Positions 42,736 to 52,055 are shown, counted from the first letter of the stretch. The stretch is DNA of 64,000 nt from Terriglobales bacterium (GCA_025462725.1 JAOAPE010000002.1:1-64000), one strand, 5' to 3'. Numbers and translations are program-made. The notes: generated by a model from the letters alone, not told the origin.

Positions 42736-45700
42736 TTAGAGCATCTTGCTAATATGCTGTGCTGTCTCCTCGATTGGACCAGAGTCAAGGCCGCCTTGCT
42801 CGTCGTCTTGCGTGACGAAGAGGTTCTCGTCAAGTTTGAAGCCATTCCCTTCGTACCATGCGCGTTTCCATTCCCACCCCCGGCGATAATCGTCTCTCTT
42901 GAGCATTCCGAGATGCTCCCACACGATCACATCGCCAGCATCTGTGACAAAAGAGAAATCAGGCCGCAATCGTCCGGGCACCGCTGTCCCTTCCAGCGGC
43001 CGCTCATAGAGGTACTTCAGCCCGATGCCAAATAGATGGTTAGCAATGACGAGCTCAGACTTGCTACGAACCATGTCACCGTTCCTCGCCTTATGAATGA
43101 ACTGAGCGGCATCAGGTATATCGTCTGCTTGTTCGCGCACTGTTCCGGTGAACATATTAGTGTTGCGACGGGCGGTTTCCGAGCGTTCGGGTCGAGTAAA
43201 GTCGTATAGGCAGGACGGGTCGACGCCTTCGACTAGCAGAACCAAATGTCTTTGCGCCCGAGTCAAGGCAGTGTAAACAAGTTCGCGGGATAGCAGACGA
43301 GTCTTCTTGGGCAAGACTACAAACACCACGCCAAATTCGCTGCCCTGCGCCTTATGGACTGTCAATGCGTAAGCCAATTCAAGGGGTCCGCCATCTCTTC
43401 CGAATTGGCGCGGCGAGAATCCATATCGGACATCCGGGCGCTTTGAAAACGCTACGTTAAGAAACTGACCCGCGTTTCTGGGCGCTGGAGCTGCAACTCC
43501 GATCTCGCCATTTGCTAGGTAATCCTCAACCTTTTGCTTCGTCCTACCATTCCATCCGTTGCGCTTCCCATTACGAAGCAAAATGACCTTATCACCCCAT
43601 ACAATTTCCTCATCGCCTAAGCTGAAGCCCCAGGGTTCTCGCGATGTATCGAGCTGCTTGGCTCGAAACTTCCGCTGAATCCAGCGATTGAGGTCATGAA
43701 CACCATAAGGGTGAAGTCGCACGGGCGACAGTATTTGAAAGTTGTCCACCCCGTCGTGATCATCGAATGGAACCCAGCCTTCCGGCGTGAGACCGAGAGC
43801 CTTCTCATTAAAACCAATGACATCGGATGCACTCTCTAGGCCAAATCTCGCAACGATCTCCTCTTCGACCGTCTCCCTAAGTTCATCGGGGCTATTCCAA
43901 AACCGGATAGTTAGGTCGTTGAATTTCTGACCGAGTTCTAGATCGCTCAAAACTCGATCCGCATCAATAGGCTGAGCTTCCCGCGTGTACCAGGAGGCAA
44001 GCTTAAGGATGTCTGAGGGGCCGCCAGCGGTTGTTCTTAACTCAATCGTCAGCCGTGCGAGAGCCATTCCCTCTTCACCTTTGTTTCCGTCCAGGTGCGC
44101 CACGAGATCCGCAAAAGGACGCCCCACGCCAATTGGAGGGAGTTGGTTTGGGTCACCAACCAGGATCAGACGTTGGACGTGTGCTAAATCTAGCGCCATC
44201 AAAACGGCATAGAGGTCGTCAACGGTCAGCATTGAACATTCATCGATCACGACGGTCTTCTCTTTGCGATATTGCTCTTTCCCCACAAAGAGCGGGCGTT
44301 GCCGCCAGGCATCGTAGCGTCCCAAGCTAAATAAGAACTGCGCGATCGTCATGGCTTCCGCATTTGCCTTTTGCGAAAGGCGCACGCGAGCTTTTCCGGT
44401 AGGGGCCAGAAACAGAACTCCATCCCTTTGAAGCCGCGCCGACTTCAACAAGGCTCCCAGAACTGTAGTTTTGCCAGTTCCTGCGCGACCAACAAGAGCC
44501 GCCATTCTGCGCGTTGTGACGCGCTCAATTGCGTCGGCCTGTTCTGACAGAGCAGCATCGTGCCGTGGGTCAGATGGATCGATCCGGCCTCCTCCCTCGT
44601 CCACAGACTCGATAAGTAACTCCCGCCATTTTTCACCCAAGCTCGGCAGCTTTGTGCCGCAACGCTTTTCCAGAACGCTTGTCAGCTTTTGCTCTCGTTG
44701 TTGTAGGTCGCACAACTGCAAACAGCGAATTGAACCCTGCTCTTCGGTGCCTTTAGGAATCTCAATACGCTGGATTTCCTGGCCGAGGAAAGGGCCGGAA
44801 GCTGAAAGCCAATCGGCGGGTACAACACAAGGGCGGGGTAAGTCCAGCTTAGAGAGGCTTGTGCATGCCTCTCCTTCAGAAAGCAGCGTGTCTCCTTTGT
44901 CGGAAGCCTGTCTCAACACGGTTACCAACGCTGCTCTCACTCGACGAGCATCTAGCGCTGAGCCCACCGCAGATGGTTCTGGAACCGGGTGAGCGGCTGC
45001 AACCGTTGAATCCGGCATAAGACCGCGATCCACAATTCCAAGTGAGACGGGATAGTCATCAGGGTCACCGAGATCTACCTCTACGATGCGGTATGGGTTC
45101 TCCAAAATTGAAAAGTCGTCAACGACTAATCTCGATGCTGTCTTTCTCTTGATGGGGTCAAACCATCGAAGGGCTTGAGCGGGACTCAGATCAAATCTAG
45201 AGAGTAGTTTAAGAACCGATCGGCGTTCACTAGACAAGCTGGCCCACAATGGCGCGACCGCCTTCAAATCGGCTGAGTAAGCAGTTTGCGGAGGTTTGCC
45301 GCCCCGAAGCAATCCATCTAAGGCAGGCCAGGGATCATCCGTCGGCTTAACAACTCCCGCGCTCATCAGCTCGAGCACGAGGGACGTGCCCAGACGCATG
45401 CCGAGCGCTTCGAGAGCTGAGCCGACACCTGGAAACGCACCTCGATCCTGCCACGTTTCGGCAATCCTCGCATTTAGCCACTCTTCACGACGTTCCCAGG
45501 GTCCGGTTGCAATTCCGTGCTCGCGCACTCGCCGCACAGCCTCAAGGCACTTAACGAGCGTCGACAATGCGACGTCGGGTGTACTAAGTTCTCCGGCGAA
45601 CGAAAATGAAGCAATCTGACTTGGTTCGGGTGAAACAGCTATTTCCCTCAACCGATTCCGTCGAATGGAATCTTCTTCTTGGCTCCCGGTCGGCTCGAGG

Positions 45701-46410
45701 TAGTCGTGATATGGAATGAGAAACCCTTCGTGGCCCTCGGGGCGGATCGAGTGACTGAATTTCCGATCCCACATTGGATAAGAAGAACTACCGTACGGCT
45801 CGTATCTCAGTAGGTCTGAGATGCGGTCGATTGTACCCACGCCCACCAGCAGCCTTGGAGCCGCATCCTCAAGGGGGTGTCCAGCCTTGGTATAAAAAAA
45901 CACCAGGGACTTTTGGGCTCTCAGCCTACCAAAAAAGAGTTCACAGAGAGCCTCCTGCCTTGCTCTAGCAAAAACCCACGCTGATTTGAAGGGAGGCTCT
46001 TCATCCGGCGGAAGCATCTGTGGTATGGAATTGTCGATCTGCTCTTGTTGCTGGCGGAGCATCCATAGGAATGGAACGGCGAAGGTGCTGTAAGGCTCGA
46101 CCTTGATCTTAGTCGGCCTCAAATGACCATGAGTCGCTTTCGTCTTGGAGAGGGATTGATACGGATGCCTGAATTCGCGGACCCACTCCCGCCCATTCAT
46201 AAATGCTCCGCTTTCCGCCCTGCAAGGGGGATGCTGGCTACTTGCAAGGTCGGCGAAGTGTTTACCCGCCACTGCTTGCTCTAACGCGTCGTCTCGTTCT
46301 GCACGAATTCGATCTAGGTCGACGCAAAAGGAATTTGCGAATGGATTACGACAGACGGTGCCGTTCCATCGATTGTCATGCCACGCGACGCGGACGTTGA
46401 GGTGATGCAT
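42736..46410 (-). CDS. RecD-like helicase with C-terminal nuclease-like domain
   Basis: A 1224-residue protein. The first 600 residues match nothing I know except a short 'WHDNRWNGTVCRNPFANSFC' start. A superfamily-1 helicase follows: Walker A 'LVGRAGTGKTTVL' (about residue 640), Walker B 'KTVVIDECSML' (about 720), motif III 'LILVGDPNQLPPIGVGRPFAD' (about 755), and the C-terminal UvrD/RecD motif 'ALTVHKAQGSEFGVVFVVLP' (about 1015) with 'LVYTALTRAQRHLVLLVEG'. After about residue 1110 comes 'RSKSELVIANHLFGIGLKYLYERPLEG...GRLRPDFSFVTDAGDVIVWEHLGML', which fits a PD-(D/E)XK-like nuclease (Asp of RPDF, Glu of VWEH). It is the last gene of the leftward operon. Likely acts on foreign DNA. Confidence 0.85.
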   Translation of the reverse strand: MHHLNVRVAWHDNRWNGTVCRNPFANSFCVDLDRIRAERDDALEQAVAGKHFADLASSQHPPCRAESGAFMNGREWVREFRHPYQSLSKTKATHGHLRPTKIKVEPYSTFAVPFLWMLRQQQEQIDNSIPQMLPPDEEPPFKSAWVFARARQEALCELFFGRLRAQKSLVFFYTKAGHPLEDAAPRLLVGVGTIDRISDLLRYEPYGSSSYPMWDRKFSHSIRPEGHEGFLIPYHDYLEPTGSQEEDSIRRNRLREIAVSPEPSQIASFSFAGELSTPDVALSTLVKCLEAVRRVREHGIATGPWERREEWLNARIAETWQDRGAFPGVGSALEALGMRLGTSLVLELMSAGVVKPTDDPWPALDGLLRGGKPPQTAYSADLKAVAPLWASLSSERRSVLKLLSRFDLSPAQALRWFDPIKRKTASRLVVDDFSILENPYRIVEVDLGDPDDYPVSLGIVDRGLMPDSTVAAAHPVPEPSAVGSALDARRVRAALVTVLRQASDKGDTLLSEGEACTSLSKLDLPRPCVVPADWLSASGPFLGQEIQRIEIPKGTEEQGSIRCLQLCDLQQREQKLTSVLEKRCGTKLPSLGEKWRELLIESVDEGGGRIDPSDPRHDAALSEQADAIERVTTRRMAALVGRAGTGKTTVLGALLKSARLQRDGVLFLAPTGKARVRLSQKANAEAMTIAQFLFSLGRYDAWRQRPLFVGKEQYRKEKTVVIDECSMLTVDDLYAVLMALDLAHVQRLILVGDPNQLPPIGVGRPFADLVAHLDGNKGEEGMALARLTIELRTTAGGPSDILKLASWYTREAQPIDADRVLSDLELGQKFNDLTIRFWNSPDELRETVEEEIVARFGLESASDVIGFNEKALGLTPEGWVPFDDHDGVDNFQILSPVRLHPYGVHDLNRWIQRKFRAKQLDTSREPWGFSLGDEEIVWGDKVILLRNGKRNGWNGRTKQKVEDYLANGEIGVAAPAPRNAGQFLNVAFSKRPDVRYGFSPRQFGRDGGPLELAYALTVHKAQGSEFGVVFVVLPKKTRLLSRELVYTALTRAQRHLVLLVEGVDPSCLYDFTRPERSETARRNTNMFTGTVREQADDIPDAAQFIHKARNGDMVRSKSELVIANHLFGIGLKYLYERPLEGTAVPGRLRPDFSFVTDAGDVIVWEHLGMLKRDDYRRGWEWKRAWYEGNGFKLDENLFVTQDDEQGGLDSGPIEETAQHISKML

Positions 46411-46504
46411 TGTTTAGCCTTAGAAGGATCTGAGGAGAGCCGATGAGAACCCTACACACAGGGCGCTATTGAATCAAGGTTCTCTTGCACAATACCCGAA
46501 TACC

Positions 46505-47707
46505 TCAGGCTCGAGGTCCTTCGGTGCCAGTTGTATTTTCCCGCGCCAGTGGTCGAATCTGTTGAACGAGAGTATCGAGAATCGCCCCGTGCTCTTGACC
46601 CAGTCCCTCTACTTCCTTCAGTTTCGTCGGATAGCGGAGTTCATCGAAAAACTCATCGAATGTGCGCAGTTTCTCATGTACTTGAGTCGGATACTGGGCA
46701 TCCTTCGCAGCCAGCAATGTGCTCAGCTGCACTAGGTTATGGCCCCAAGTGTCAGTTCTATTTATTGAGTGTCCTTTCTTAATGAGGGCTGCTTTGAGAA
46801 ACATCTCAAGGGCATGATGGCCTAGTACAGCGGCCGAGAACCACAGGAAAGGGTTATCAGACTCGAATAGAACCTTCGCGCCAGAATACGTATGTTCCGC
46901 CCACTGACACCACACCTCAGCATCGCGGGCGTACGTTGATCTCTTGCCGTCACCTTCACATTTCTTTTCAAGGCGTCTTGCGGATGCCTGTTGAACGAAT
47001 TCTTTGAACAGCCCTAGAAAGTTATCTTTGATCTCATCTCTTTCTGGGTGCCATTGAATGCCTATCGTCCATGTGGAGGCGGGACCCTCGACTGCTTCCA
47101 CGATACCGTCTTTCGACTGGGCGACAACACGTAAGCTTGGCGCAACCCGTGTCGGATCAATGGCCTGGTGATGCCGAGAATTGACTTTCATTTGTTCCAC
47201 GTTCAGTACACTACCGAGCGTAGATTGCGAGTCGATTTTGACGTCGTGAAATCGCGAAACAGCTCCATCTGCGGGGTGCACACCGTCTCCAACGTGTTGA
47301 ATCAATGCGCCTCCCTGACTGACGTTAAGGATCTGTGCGCCACGGCAAATCGCGAGGATTGGAATCTTTCGATCACTCGCGGACTTAATCAGTTTCAGCT
47401 CGAGCGCATCCCGCATATCATCAGGTTTAGATGTATTGCTTCCTGGCTCTTCGTTAAAGAGGCAAGGATTGATATCTGCTCCTCCCGACAGTAGCAGACC
47501 ATCCAACCGGTTGATCGCATCATCAACGCGGTCTACAGAACCTGGATGAAGGTCGATCGCCTCTCCGCCGGCCTCTTGAATACGGAGGTGGTAATACAAA
47601 TAGCGCTCGGGGATTTTTGAAGGGCTCGTCGCTCTTGTTATTCCAATCCGAGGTAGCGTATCTGTGACTTCACTTGTTTCGCGTGGTGGCTTCGCTTGAA
47701 TCCGCAC
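46505..47707 (-). CDS. Fusion of class-I glutamine amidotransferase (peptidase C26) and HEPN domain
   Basis: A 400-residue protein. Residues about 20-240 are a C26/PuuD-like amidotransferase: 'RIGITRATSPSKIPERYLYYHLRIQEAGGEAIDLHPG', 'LDGLLLSGGADINP', nucleophile elbow 'PILAICRGAQILNVSQGG' (Cys121), 'NSRHHQAI', and 'TIGIQWHPERD' (His220, Glu222), so the triad is complete. Residues about 262-388 are a HEPN helical domain: 'DAEVWCQWAEHTYSGAKVLFESDNPFLWFSAAVLGHHALEMFLKAALIKKGHSI' then an R-x5-H (Arg317, His323) in 'RTDTWGHNLVQLSTLL', which fits the R-x4-6-H RNase motif. GTG start, 5 bases after the stop of the DUF5131 gene; its GGAG lies in that gene's last codons. I know of no described protein with this pair of domains. 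Confidence 0.82.
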   Translation of the reverse strand: MRIQAKPPRETSEVTDTLPRIGITRATSPSKIPERYLYYHLRIQEAGGEAIDLHPGSVDRVDDAINRLDGLLLSGGADINPCLFNEEPGSNTSKPDDMRDALELKLIKSASDRKIPILAICRGAQILNVSQGGALIQHVGDGVHPADGAVSRFHDVKIDSQSTLGSVLNVEQMKVNSRHHQAIDPTRVAPSLRVVAQSKDGIVEAVEGPASTWTIGIQWHPERDEIKDNFLGLFKEFVQQASARRLEKKCEGDGKRSTYARDAEVWCQWAEHTYSGAKVLFESDNPFLWFSAAVLGHHALEMFLKAALIKKGHSINRTDTWGHNLVQLSTLLAAKDAQYPTQVHEKLRTFDEFFDELRYPTKLKEVEGLGQEHGAILDTLVQQIRPLARENTTGTEGPRA

Positions 47708-47712
47708 CGAAC

Positions 47713-48591
47713 TTACTTCTCCGAACTCTTGTTCTTAGCAATCTCGTTCGAGTGAGTGTACCTGTTTGCGGGTTGAATAGTGAGAGTGTTCAGCAAAGCG
47801 GCGATGTCTGCCGTTACAGCCTGTGCTATCTCTATCCTTTTGCTCCTGGCCGGAAACTCAGACCTCTGAATACTCGGGAAACCATCGAACGTCCTTCCAT
47901 TCAACTGCCTGCCATGTTCTTTCTTGCGGATGCCACCCCATTGCTTGAAAAAGAAAGGGACGTTGGCTTGCCTGCATTGTCGCAAGATTGATTGCACCCA
48001 CTCTTCCCTTATCGGTCGTGCCCCTGGTCCGCTTTCTCCGCCGACGATAACCCAGTCGATCCCTTCCAGGGAGAATTCGCCAATATCCTCAAGGAGCGGC
48101 TCGATTGAGAGAAACCTAACAGCGGCAGGCGCATTCCGCAAATCTTCAATTCTGGGAAGACCGTACTTGCGATCTTCGACGCTCACACCCCACCAAATAT
48201 GGGCTTTCCCCGCTTCGGTCCTAAGCTTCACTTGCAAGGTCTCTCGCATTCGGCCGGAACGCTTTGTTAGAACTTGGTAGATGTGCCAGGGTGATTCAGT
48301 CATGACCTTAGTTACAGCGGCAATATATAGATCGGGCACATCATCGTGAAACAAATCGCTCATGGAATTGACAAACACCATCTTTGGCCTGGGCCAACGA
48401 AGCGGTTCAAGAATCTTCTCTGGAACCAGCCGCAAATCAAATCCTTGTTCGTAAGGGTGTCCTTTGACACCTCGAAATCTCTCAGCGAAAGTCTCTGCGT
48501 AACAATGCTTGCATCCAGGGCTGATTTTGTTGCACCCCCGAACTGGATTCCAAGTGGCGTCTGTCCATTCAATTTTCGACATCTGTGCCAT
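47713..48591 (-). CDS. DUF5131 (phage Gp37/Gp68-type) protein
   Basis: A 292-residue protein. 'SKIEWTDATWNPVRGCNKISPGCKHCYAETFAERFRG' has the three-Cys cluster (C-x6-C-x2-C) that defines this family and is thought to bind an Fe-S cluster in a radical-SAM-like barrel. 'KMVFVNSMSDLFHDDVPDLYIAAVTKVMTESPWHIYQVLTKRSGRM', 'IWWGVSVED' and 'WVIVGGESGPGARPIREEWVQSILRQCRQANVPFFFKQWGG' complete the family pattern. Members are common in phages and mobile islands, usually with a 'three-Cys-motif partner' (TcmP) beside them. Here no TcmP is recognisable; the amidotransferase-HEPN gene takes that place. First gene of the leftward operon. A second start four codons in is possible. Confidence 0.93.
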   Translation of the reverse strand: MAQMSKIEWTDATWNPVRGCNKISPGCKHCYAETFAERFRGVKGHPYEQGFDLRLVPEKILEPLRWPRPKMVFVNSMSDLFHDDVPDLYIAAVTKVMTESPWHIYQVLTKRSGRMRETLQVKLRTEAGKAHIWWGVSVEDRKYGLPRIEDLRNAPAAVRFLSIEPLLEDIGEFSLEGIDWVIVGGESGPGARPIREEWVQSILRQCRQANVPFFFKQWGGIRKKEHGRQLNGRTFDGFPSIQRSEFPARSKRIEIAQAVTADIAALLNTLTIQPANRYTHSNEIAKNKSSEK

Positions 48592-48669
48592 ATCTGACCT
48601 TGTAATTCGTTTAGGATATCACTAATTTATTTATTGCAAATATTTAGATCGCCACTTACCCTATGTTTT
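48592..48669. promoter_or_regulatory. Shared divergent promoter region of the defence-like island
   Basis: 78 bases, strongly AT-rich compared with surroundings, between the divergent DUF5131 operon and the KOW-like/RHH operon. It contains TATTT, 5 nt, AAATA (48628-48642), an inverted repeat suited to a dimeric ribbon-helix-helix protein. A possible TTG start at 48634 for the right-hand gene would fall inside it, so GTG at 48670 is preferred. Confidence 0.5.
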
Positions 48670-49062
48670 GTGCCTCAACATTTAGCAGGTGACAAGATTC
48701 GAATAAAATCCGGTGAGTTCATCGGCGAGCGTGGGGTCCTTGTGCGGTCGCACTTGGGTAAGTGGATAGTTTTCCTGTCCCGCGAAAACCGACGTGTCTC
48801 GGTTACAGCAGAGGGCTTCACTAATTATTCATTAGCTGCTCGCCGCGCATGGCGAAGCATGCCAGACAGGAAAGTAGGACGCCCTGCAGGCAGCAAGGTA
48901 TCAGATCGAATGTCTGTGATCTTTCGGATCGATCGAACGCTTTGGTATGAGTTCCTGGATGCGGAGAATTCAGGACTAATTTCCGACCGTACAAGCGTAA
49001 TCAATGAGTGTTTGCGCTCTGTTCTTGCCGAGATCAAGGGTCCGAGGCGCAAGGCATCGTGA
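48670..49062 (+). CDS. KOW-like plus ribbon-helix-helix protein, likely island regulator
   Basis: About 130 residues. The front part 'AGDKIRIKSGEFIGERGVLVRSHLGKWIVFLSRENRRVSVTAEGFTNYSLAARRAWRSMP' looks like a KOW/SH3-like barrel ('GD.IrI..GeFiGe.G.l'). The back part 'GRPAGSKVSDRMSVIFRIDRTLWYEFLDAENSGLISDRTSVINECLRSVLAEI' is a ribbon-helix-helix motif: a strand with 'SVIFRID', then two helices with 'DRTSVINECLRSVL'. It is divergent from the DUF5131 operon and overlaps the next gene by 4 bases (GTGA). It probably binds the AT-rich gap and controls both operons; a role in sensing nucleic acid is possible. Start uncertain (TTG 48634 or GTG 48670). Confidence 0.65.
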   Translation: MPQHLAGDKIRIKSGEFIGERGVLVRSHLGKWIVFLSRENRRVSVTAEGFTNYSLAARRAWRSMPDRKVGRPAGSKVSDRMSVIFRIDRTLWYEFLDAENSGLISDRTSVINECLRSVLAEIKGPRRKAS

Positions 49063-50399
49063 AGACCAAGATTACAAATGAACAAAGAACGCTCGTGCAC
49101 GAGCTTCTGAATCGAGGACAGGATCGGCAAACCATAGCCGAGATGGTAAGTTTGACGCCCGGACAGGTATCGGCGATAGCGGCTCATCGCACGATTCACA
49201 ACAAACGCTCCCAACTTGAAAATCGACTTACTCGCGCACTTCCGAAGCAAATTACGACTACAATCCCCTCGACATCTGACAAAATTTTGTTGGGCTCCGC
49301 AGACATCGGGCACGTATTTTGGGATCCACGTTCCAGCGTCAATCCACACGTACTAATTGTGGGAGAGAGCGGATTTGGCAAGACGTATACAACTTCTTGT
49401 CTGATCGCAGAGCTTGCACATCGCAATATCCCAAGCATCATTTTCGACTACGGCCAGGGTTTTACTCCTGAATCCTCCAATCCCGTGTTCGCCAATGAAG
49501 CACGCCCGCTTCAGCTTGAAGTTGGAAGAAAGGGCGTTGCGATCAGTCCCTTTGAAGTCTTTGATGGGGATGCGCACGGTCCTCTCAGTGTCGCTCAACG
49601 AATTGCTGACACTCTAGTACGTGTTTACCAGAATCTGGGAGTCCAACAACATGCAACTATCCGCCAAGCAGTCATAGATGTGCTTGAAGATGCCGGCATT
49701 TACTCCAAACTCCCCTCTACTTGGCATAAGCCGATGCCGCGGTTTGGTCTATTGCATAAGAAGCTCACTGAAAATGCTCAAGATCCCCTTAACGCCGATC
49801 GCAAAACGCCTCGCACCGCTGCATCCCATATTTCCTCTCTTTTTCTGTTCGATATCTTCCGGAATAATGGGGTTTCCCTTCAATGGGATGAGCTATTGCA
49901 GCCGAAGCGCCGTTCCACGGTCATTCAACTTCGTGGGCTGGAACAGAACTTACAGCGCGCGACAACCGAATTCCTTTTGTGGAATCTCCTAGCTTATCTG
50001 GAATCATCTGGTCCGCAATCGTTAAGGTGCTTTGTCGTCATTGACGAAGCACATCGAATCCCGACCGGCAACGGATCAGCCGTAGAACGATTGCTCCGCG
50101 AAGGAAGGAAGTTTGGACTAGGAATCTTGCTGGCCTCTCAACAACCCGAAGACTTCACGTCTATTGCATTTTCCAACACTGCGACGAAACTCGTATTTCA
50201 GGTGAGTGATGAGAAATCACAGGTCGCTAAGCAGCTATATAAGAAACTAAAAACACCGCTGTCATTTCTACAACTTTACAAAACTATCACTACGCTGGAT
50301 CGCGGTTGCGCATTTGCGCTCACTCACAACACGGGCAATGTGATCAGAGTCGCAAGCTTTAACGAGCGGTTCCGGTTTGCAGCGTCGGAGGCTGAATGA
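49059..50399 (+). CDS. HerA-like ATPase (DUF87 type)
   Basis: About 446 residues from the GTG at 49059. A small N-terminal helix-turn-helix-like part ('NRGQDRQTIAEMVSLTPGQVSAIAAHRTIH') precedes the HerA/FtsK-like core. Walker A is 'VLIVGESGFGKTYTTSCLIAEL' (about residues 100-118), 'SIIFDYGQGF' follows, Walker B is 'LRCFVVIDEAHRIPTGNGSAVERLLREGRKFGLGILLASQQPEDF' (about 323-365), and the C-terminus has 'NTATKLVFQVSDEKSQVAKQL'. HerA forms hexameric DNA translocases and is a frequent motor of defence systems, where it pairs with nucleases, SIR2 or other effectors. Here its partner is a GHKL ATPase whose ATG overlaps its stop by 4 bases. Confidence 0.9.
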   Translation: MKTKITNEQRTLVHELLNRGQDRQTIAEMVSLTPGQVSAIAAHRTIHNKRSQLENRLTRALPKQITTTIPSTSDKILLGSADIGHVFWDPRSSVNPHVLIVGESGFGKTYTTSCLIAELAHRNIPSIIFDYGQGFTPESSNPVFANEARPLQLEVGRKGVAISPFEVFDGDAHGPLSVAQRIADTLVRVYQNLGVQQHATIRQAVIDVLEDAGIYSKLPSTWHKPMPRFGLLHKKLTENAQDPLNADRKTPRTAASHISSLFLFDIFRNNGVSLQWDELLQPKRRSTVIQLRGLEQNLQRATTEFLLWNLLAYLESSGPQSLRCFVVIDEAHRIPTGNGSAVERLLREGRKFGLGILLASQQPEDFTSIAFSNTATKLVFQVSDEKSQVAKQLYKKLKTPLSFLQLYKTITTLDRGCAFALTHNTGNVIRVASFNERFRFAASEAE

Positions 50400-52051
50400 C
50401 CCAACAATGGCGAAATGTTAAAGATGAATTCACAATTGAGGACATCGGTGCACCGCTCCTCGCCAACCTTGCAAAAGGCATTTATACCCCGGAGGCAATG
50501 CTCAGAGAATACGTTCAGAACGCCGGTGACGCCTACTTCGATTTGGAAGAAAAACTCAACAAGACCCTACCGACAGACCAAAAGGCCATCGACATTTATT
50601 ACCCCGAAGAGGAAACCATTGCCGTGCAGGATAGCGGCCTCGGCATGGAACTTGACGATGTGAGGCGGTTCAAAAGGATTGCACTCTCATCGAAACTCGG
50701 TAAGGACCGCGCTGGGTTCCGAGGCATTGGCATTTGGGCCGGTTTTTCTTCGTGCTCCAAACTGGAGGTGGAAACGACGAAGCTGGGCGATCCAAACAAG
50801 TACCGGCTGACGCTGGACTTCGCGGAAATGCGAAAGTCCGTTTCGGAGAATATAAACATCAAAGAGCTGCTAGATGAGCGATTTGCGATCAAAGTCGCAG
50901 ATGCCGAAAGCAAGGAACACTACACTCAAGTCAAACTCGTCGGAATCAACGAAGAATTTGCCGATCTCCTACGACCGGAAGAACTCGAAAGAATCGCTAG
51001 CGAGATCCTACCCTGCCGATTCAACCCCAAGTTCAAATACGCAGAGACCATATCCAAAAGGCTTAATCAGATCGACGGGTACCAAGAATTTGCCATTAAG
51101 GTATCGGATACGGAGGTATTCAAGGCATACAGCGGCAATCCAGAAGAACCGGAGTTCGAAATTCTGAAAAAAGACGACGAGGAATACGCTTTCGTCTGGT
51201 ACTGCAAGAGCTCGACAATGCGTAGCTTTAGCGGAGCGCCAAGCAATTTCCGACTGCGCGTTAAAAATATCGCTGTGGGTGGGCCAGGTATGTACTCAAC
51301 CGAACACGGTGCTCATTGGGGACTCACAGGTACCGTCGCTTCACTCGCTTCGGGGGAACTCCTTGACTGGTATATGGGCGAAATTCACATCACGAATGCT
51401 GATGTCAGACCCAACACGCCTCGCAGCGAGCTAGAACTCGACTCGCTCTCGCGAAAGGCCATCTCCTTGATTCGAGGATTCTACGGCGATCGGATCGCTT
51501 TCCGACGTGCCAGTTCAAACGTGAACAGTCATAAGACGCAGGTGTTTGAAATCAGCCAGCAAATTGATGCCGGCGGGACATACCAACCGGATGATGCAGT
51601 TCGGCGCCTAAAGACCTTGAAAAAATACGAACAGCTCTCAAAAACTCGATCACAGTCTAAGGAAACGACAACGCAGGACAAAGTACAAAAATACGAGCGG
51701 CGGATCTTGAAGTCCGTCGAAGCCAAAGACACCAACCTTGCGAACAAGCGACGAGCAGTTATTGCCTTCTTGGAGGGTATCGCTGCAGCCTCCGCCAACA
51801 GCGGTTCAAAGAAGAAAGCCAACGGCAGCACAAAGTCGCGCGGAGCGGCAACTACAAAATCTACTAGTACGGAGGGTCGCGCTGGGACGGCGACAGCGCA
51901 GCCAGCCGTTCTGCCTGATTTTGAGCAAATTCTGGCTGAAATCACACAGCTGATTGAGAAGCGCCTCACCGACCAAGACGATCTGGCGACGGAGCTATCC
52001 GAAGCAATCGAAGAGATATTCAAGGAACACGGGTTGCTCGTAATAGCGTGA
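50396..52051 (+). CDS. GHKL (Hsp90/MORC-like) ATPase, first copy
   Basis: 551 residues. N box 'MLREYVQNAGDAYFD' (Glu38, Asn42), G1 box 'AVQDSGLGMELDDVRRF' (Asp79-x-Gly-x-Gly), and G2 box 'GFRGIGIWAGFSSCSKLEVET' (about 107-112) give a Bergerat ATP-binding fold. The middle domain has 'EIHITNADVRPNTPRSELELD' near 345-365, as in Hsp90/MORC-type proteins where a 'N....R.el' loop senses ATP. A low-complexity linker rich in Ser, Thr, Lys and Ala (about 470-505) leads to a helical tail. Overlaps the HerA gene by 4 bases and is followed 4 bases later by the methyltransferase-like gene. Family members in predicted restriction loci are thought to clamp DNA. Confidence 0.88.
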   Translation: MTQQWRNVKDEFTIEDIGAPLLANLAKGIYTPEAMLREYVQNAGDAYFDLEEKLNKTLPTDQKAIDIYYPEEETIAVQDSGLGMELDDVRRFKRIALSSKLGKDRAGFRGIGIWAGFSSCSKLEVETTKLGDPNKYRLTLDFAEMRKSVSENINIKELLDERFAIKVADAESKEHYTQVKLVGINEEFADLLRPEELERIASEILPCRFNPKFKYAETISKRLNQIDGYQEFAIKVSDTEVFKAYSGNPEEPEFEILKKDDEEYAFVWYCKSSTMRSFSGAPSNFRLRVKNIAVGGPGMYSTEHGAHWGLTGTVASLASGELLDWYMGEIHITNADVRPNTPRSELELDSLSRKAISLIRGFYGDRIAFRRASSNVNSHKTQVFEISQQIDAGGTYQPDDAVRRLKTLKKYEQLSKTRSQSKETTTQDKVQKYERRILKSVEAKDTNLANKRRAVIAFLEGIAAASANSGSKKKANGSTKSRGAATTKSTSTEGRAGTATAQPAVLPDFEQILAEITQLIEKRLTDQDDLATELSEAIEEIFKEHGLLVIA

Positions 52052-52055
52052 TTAA

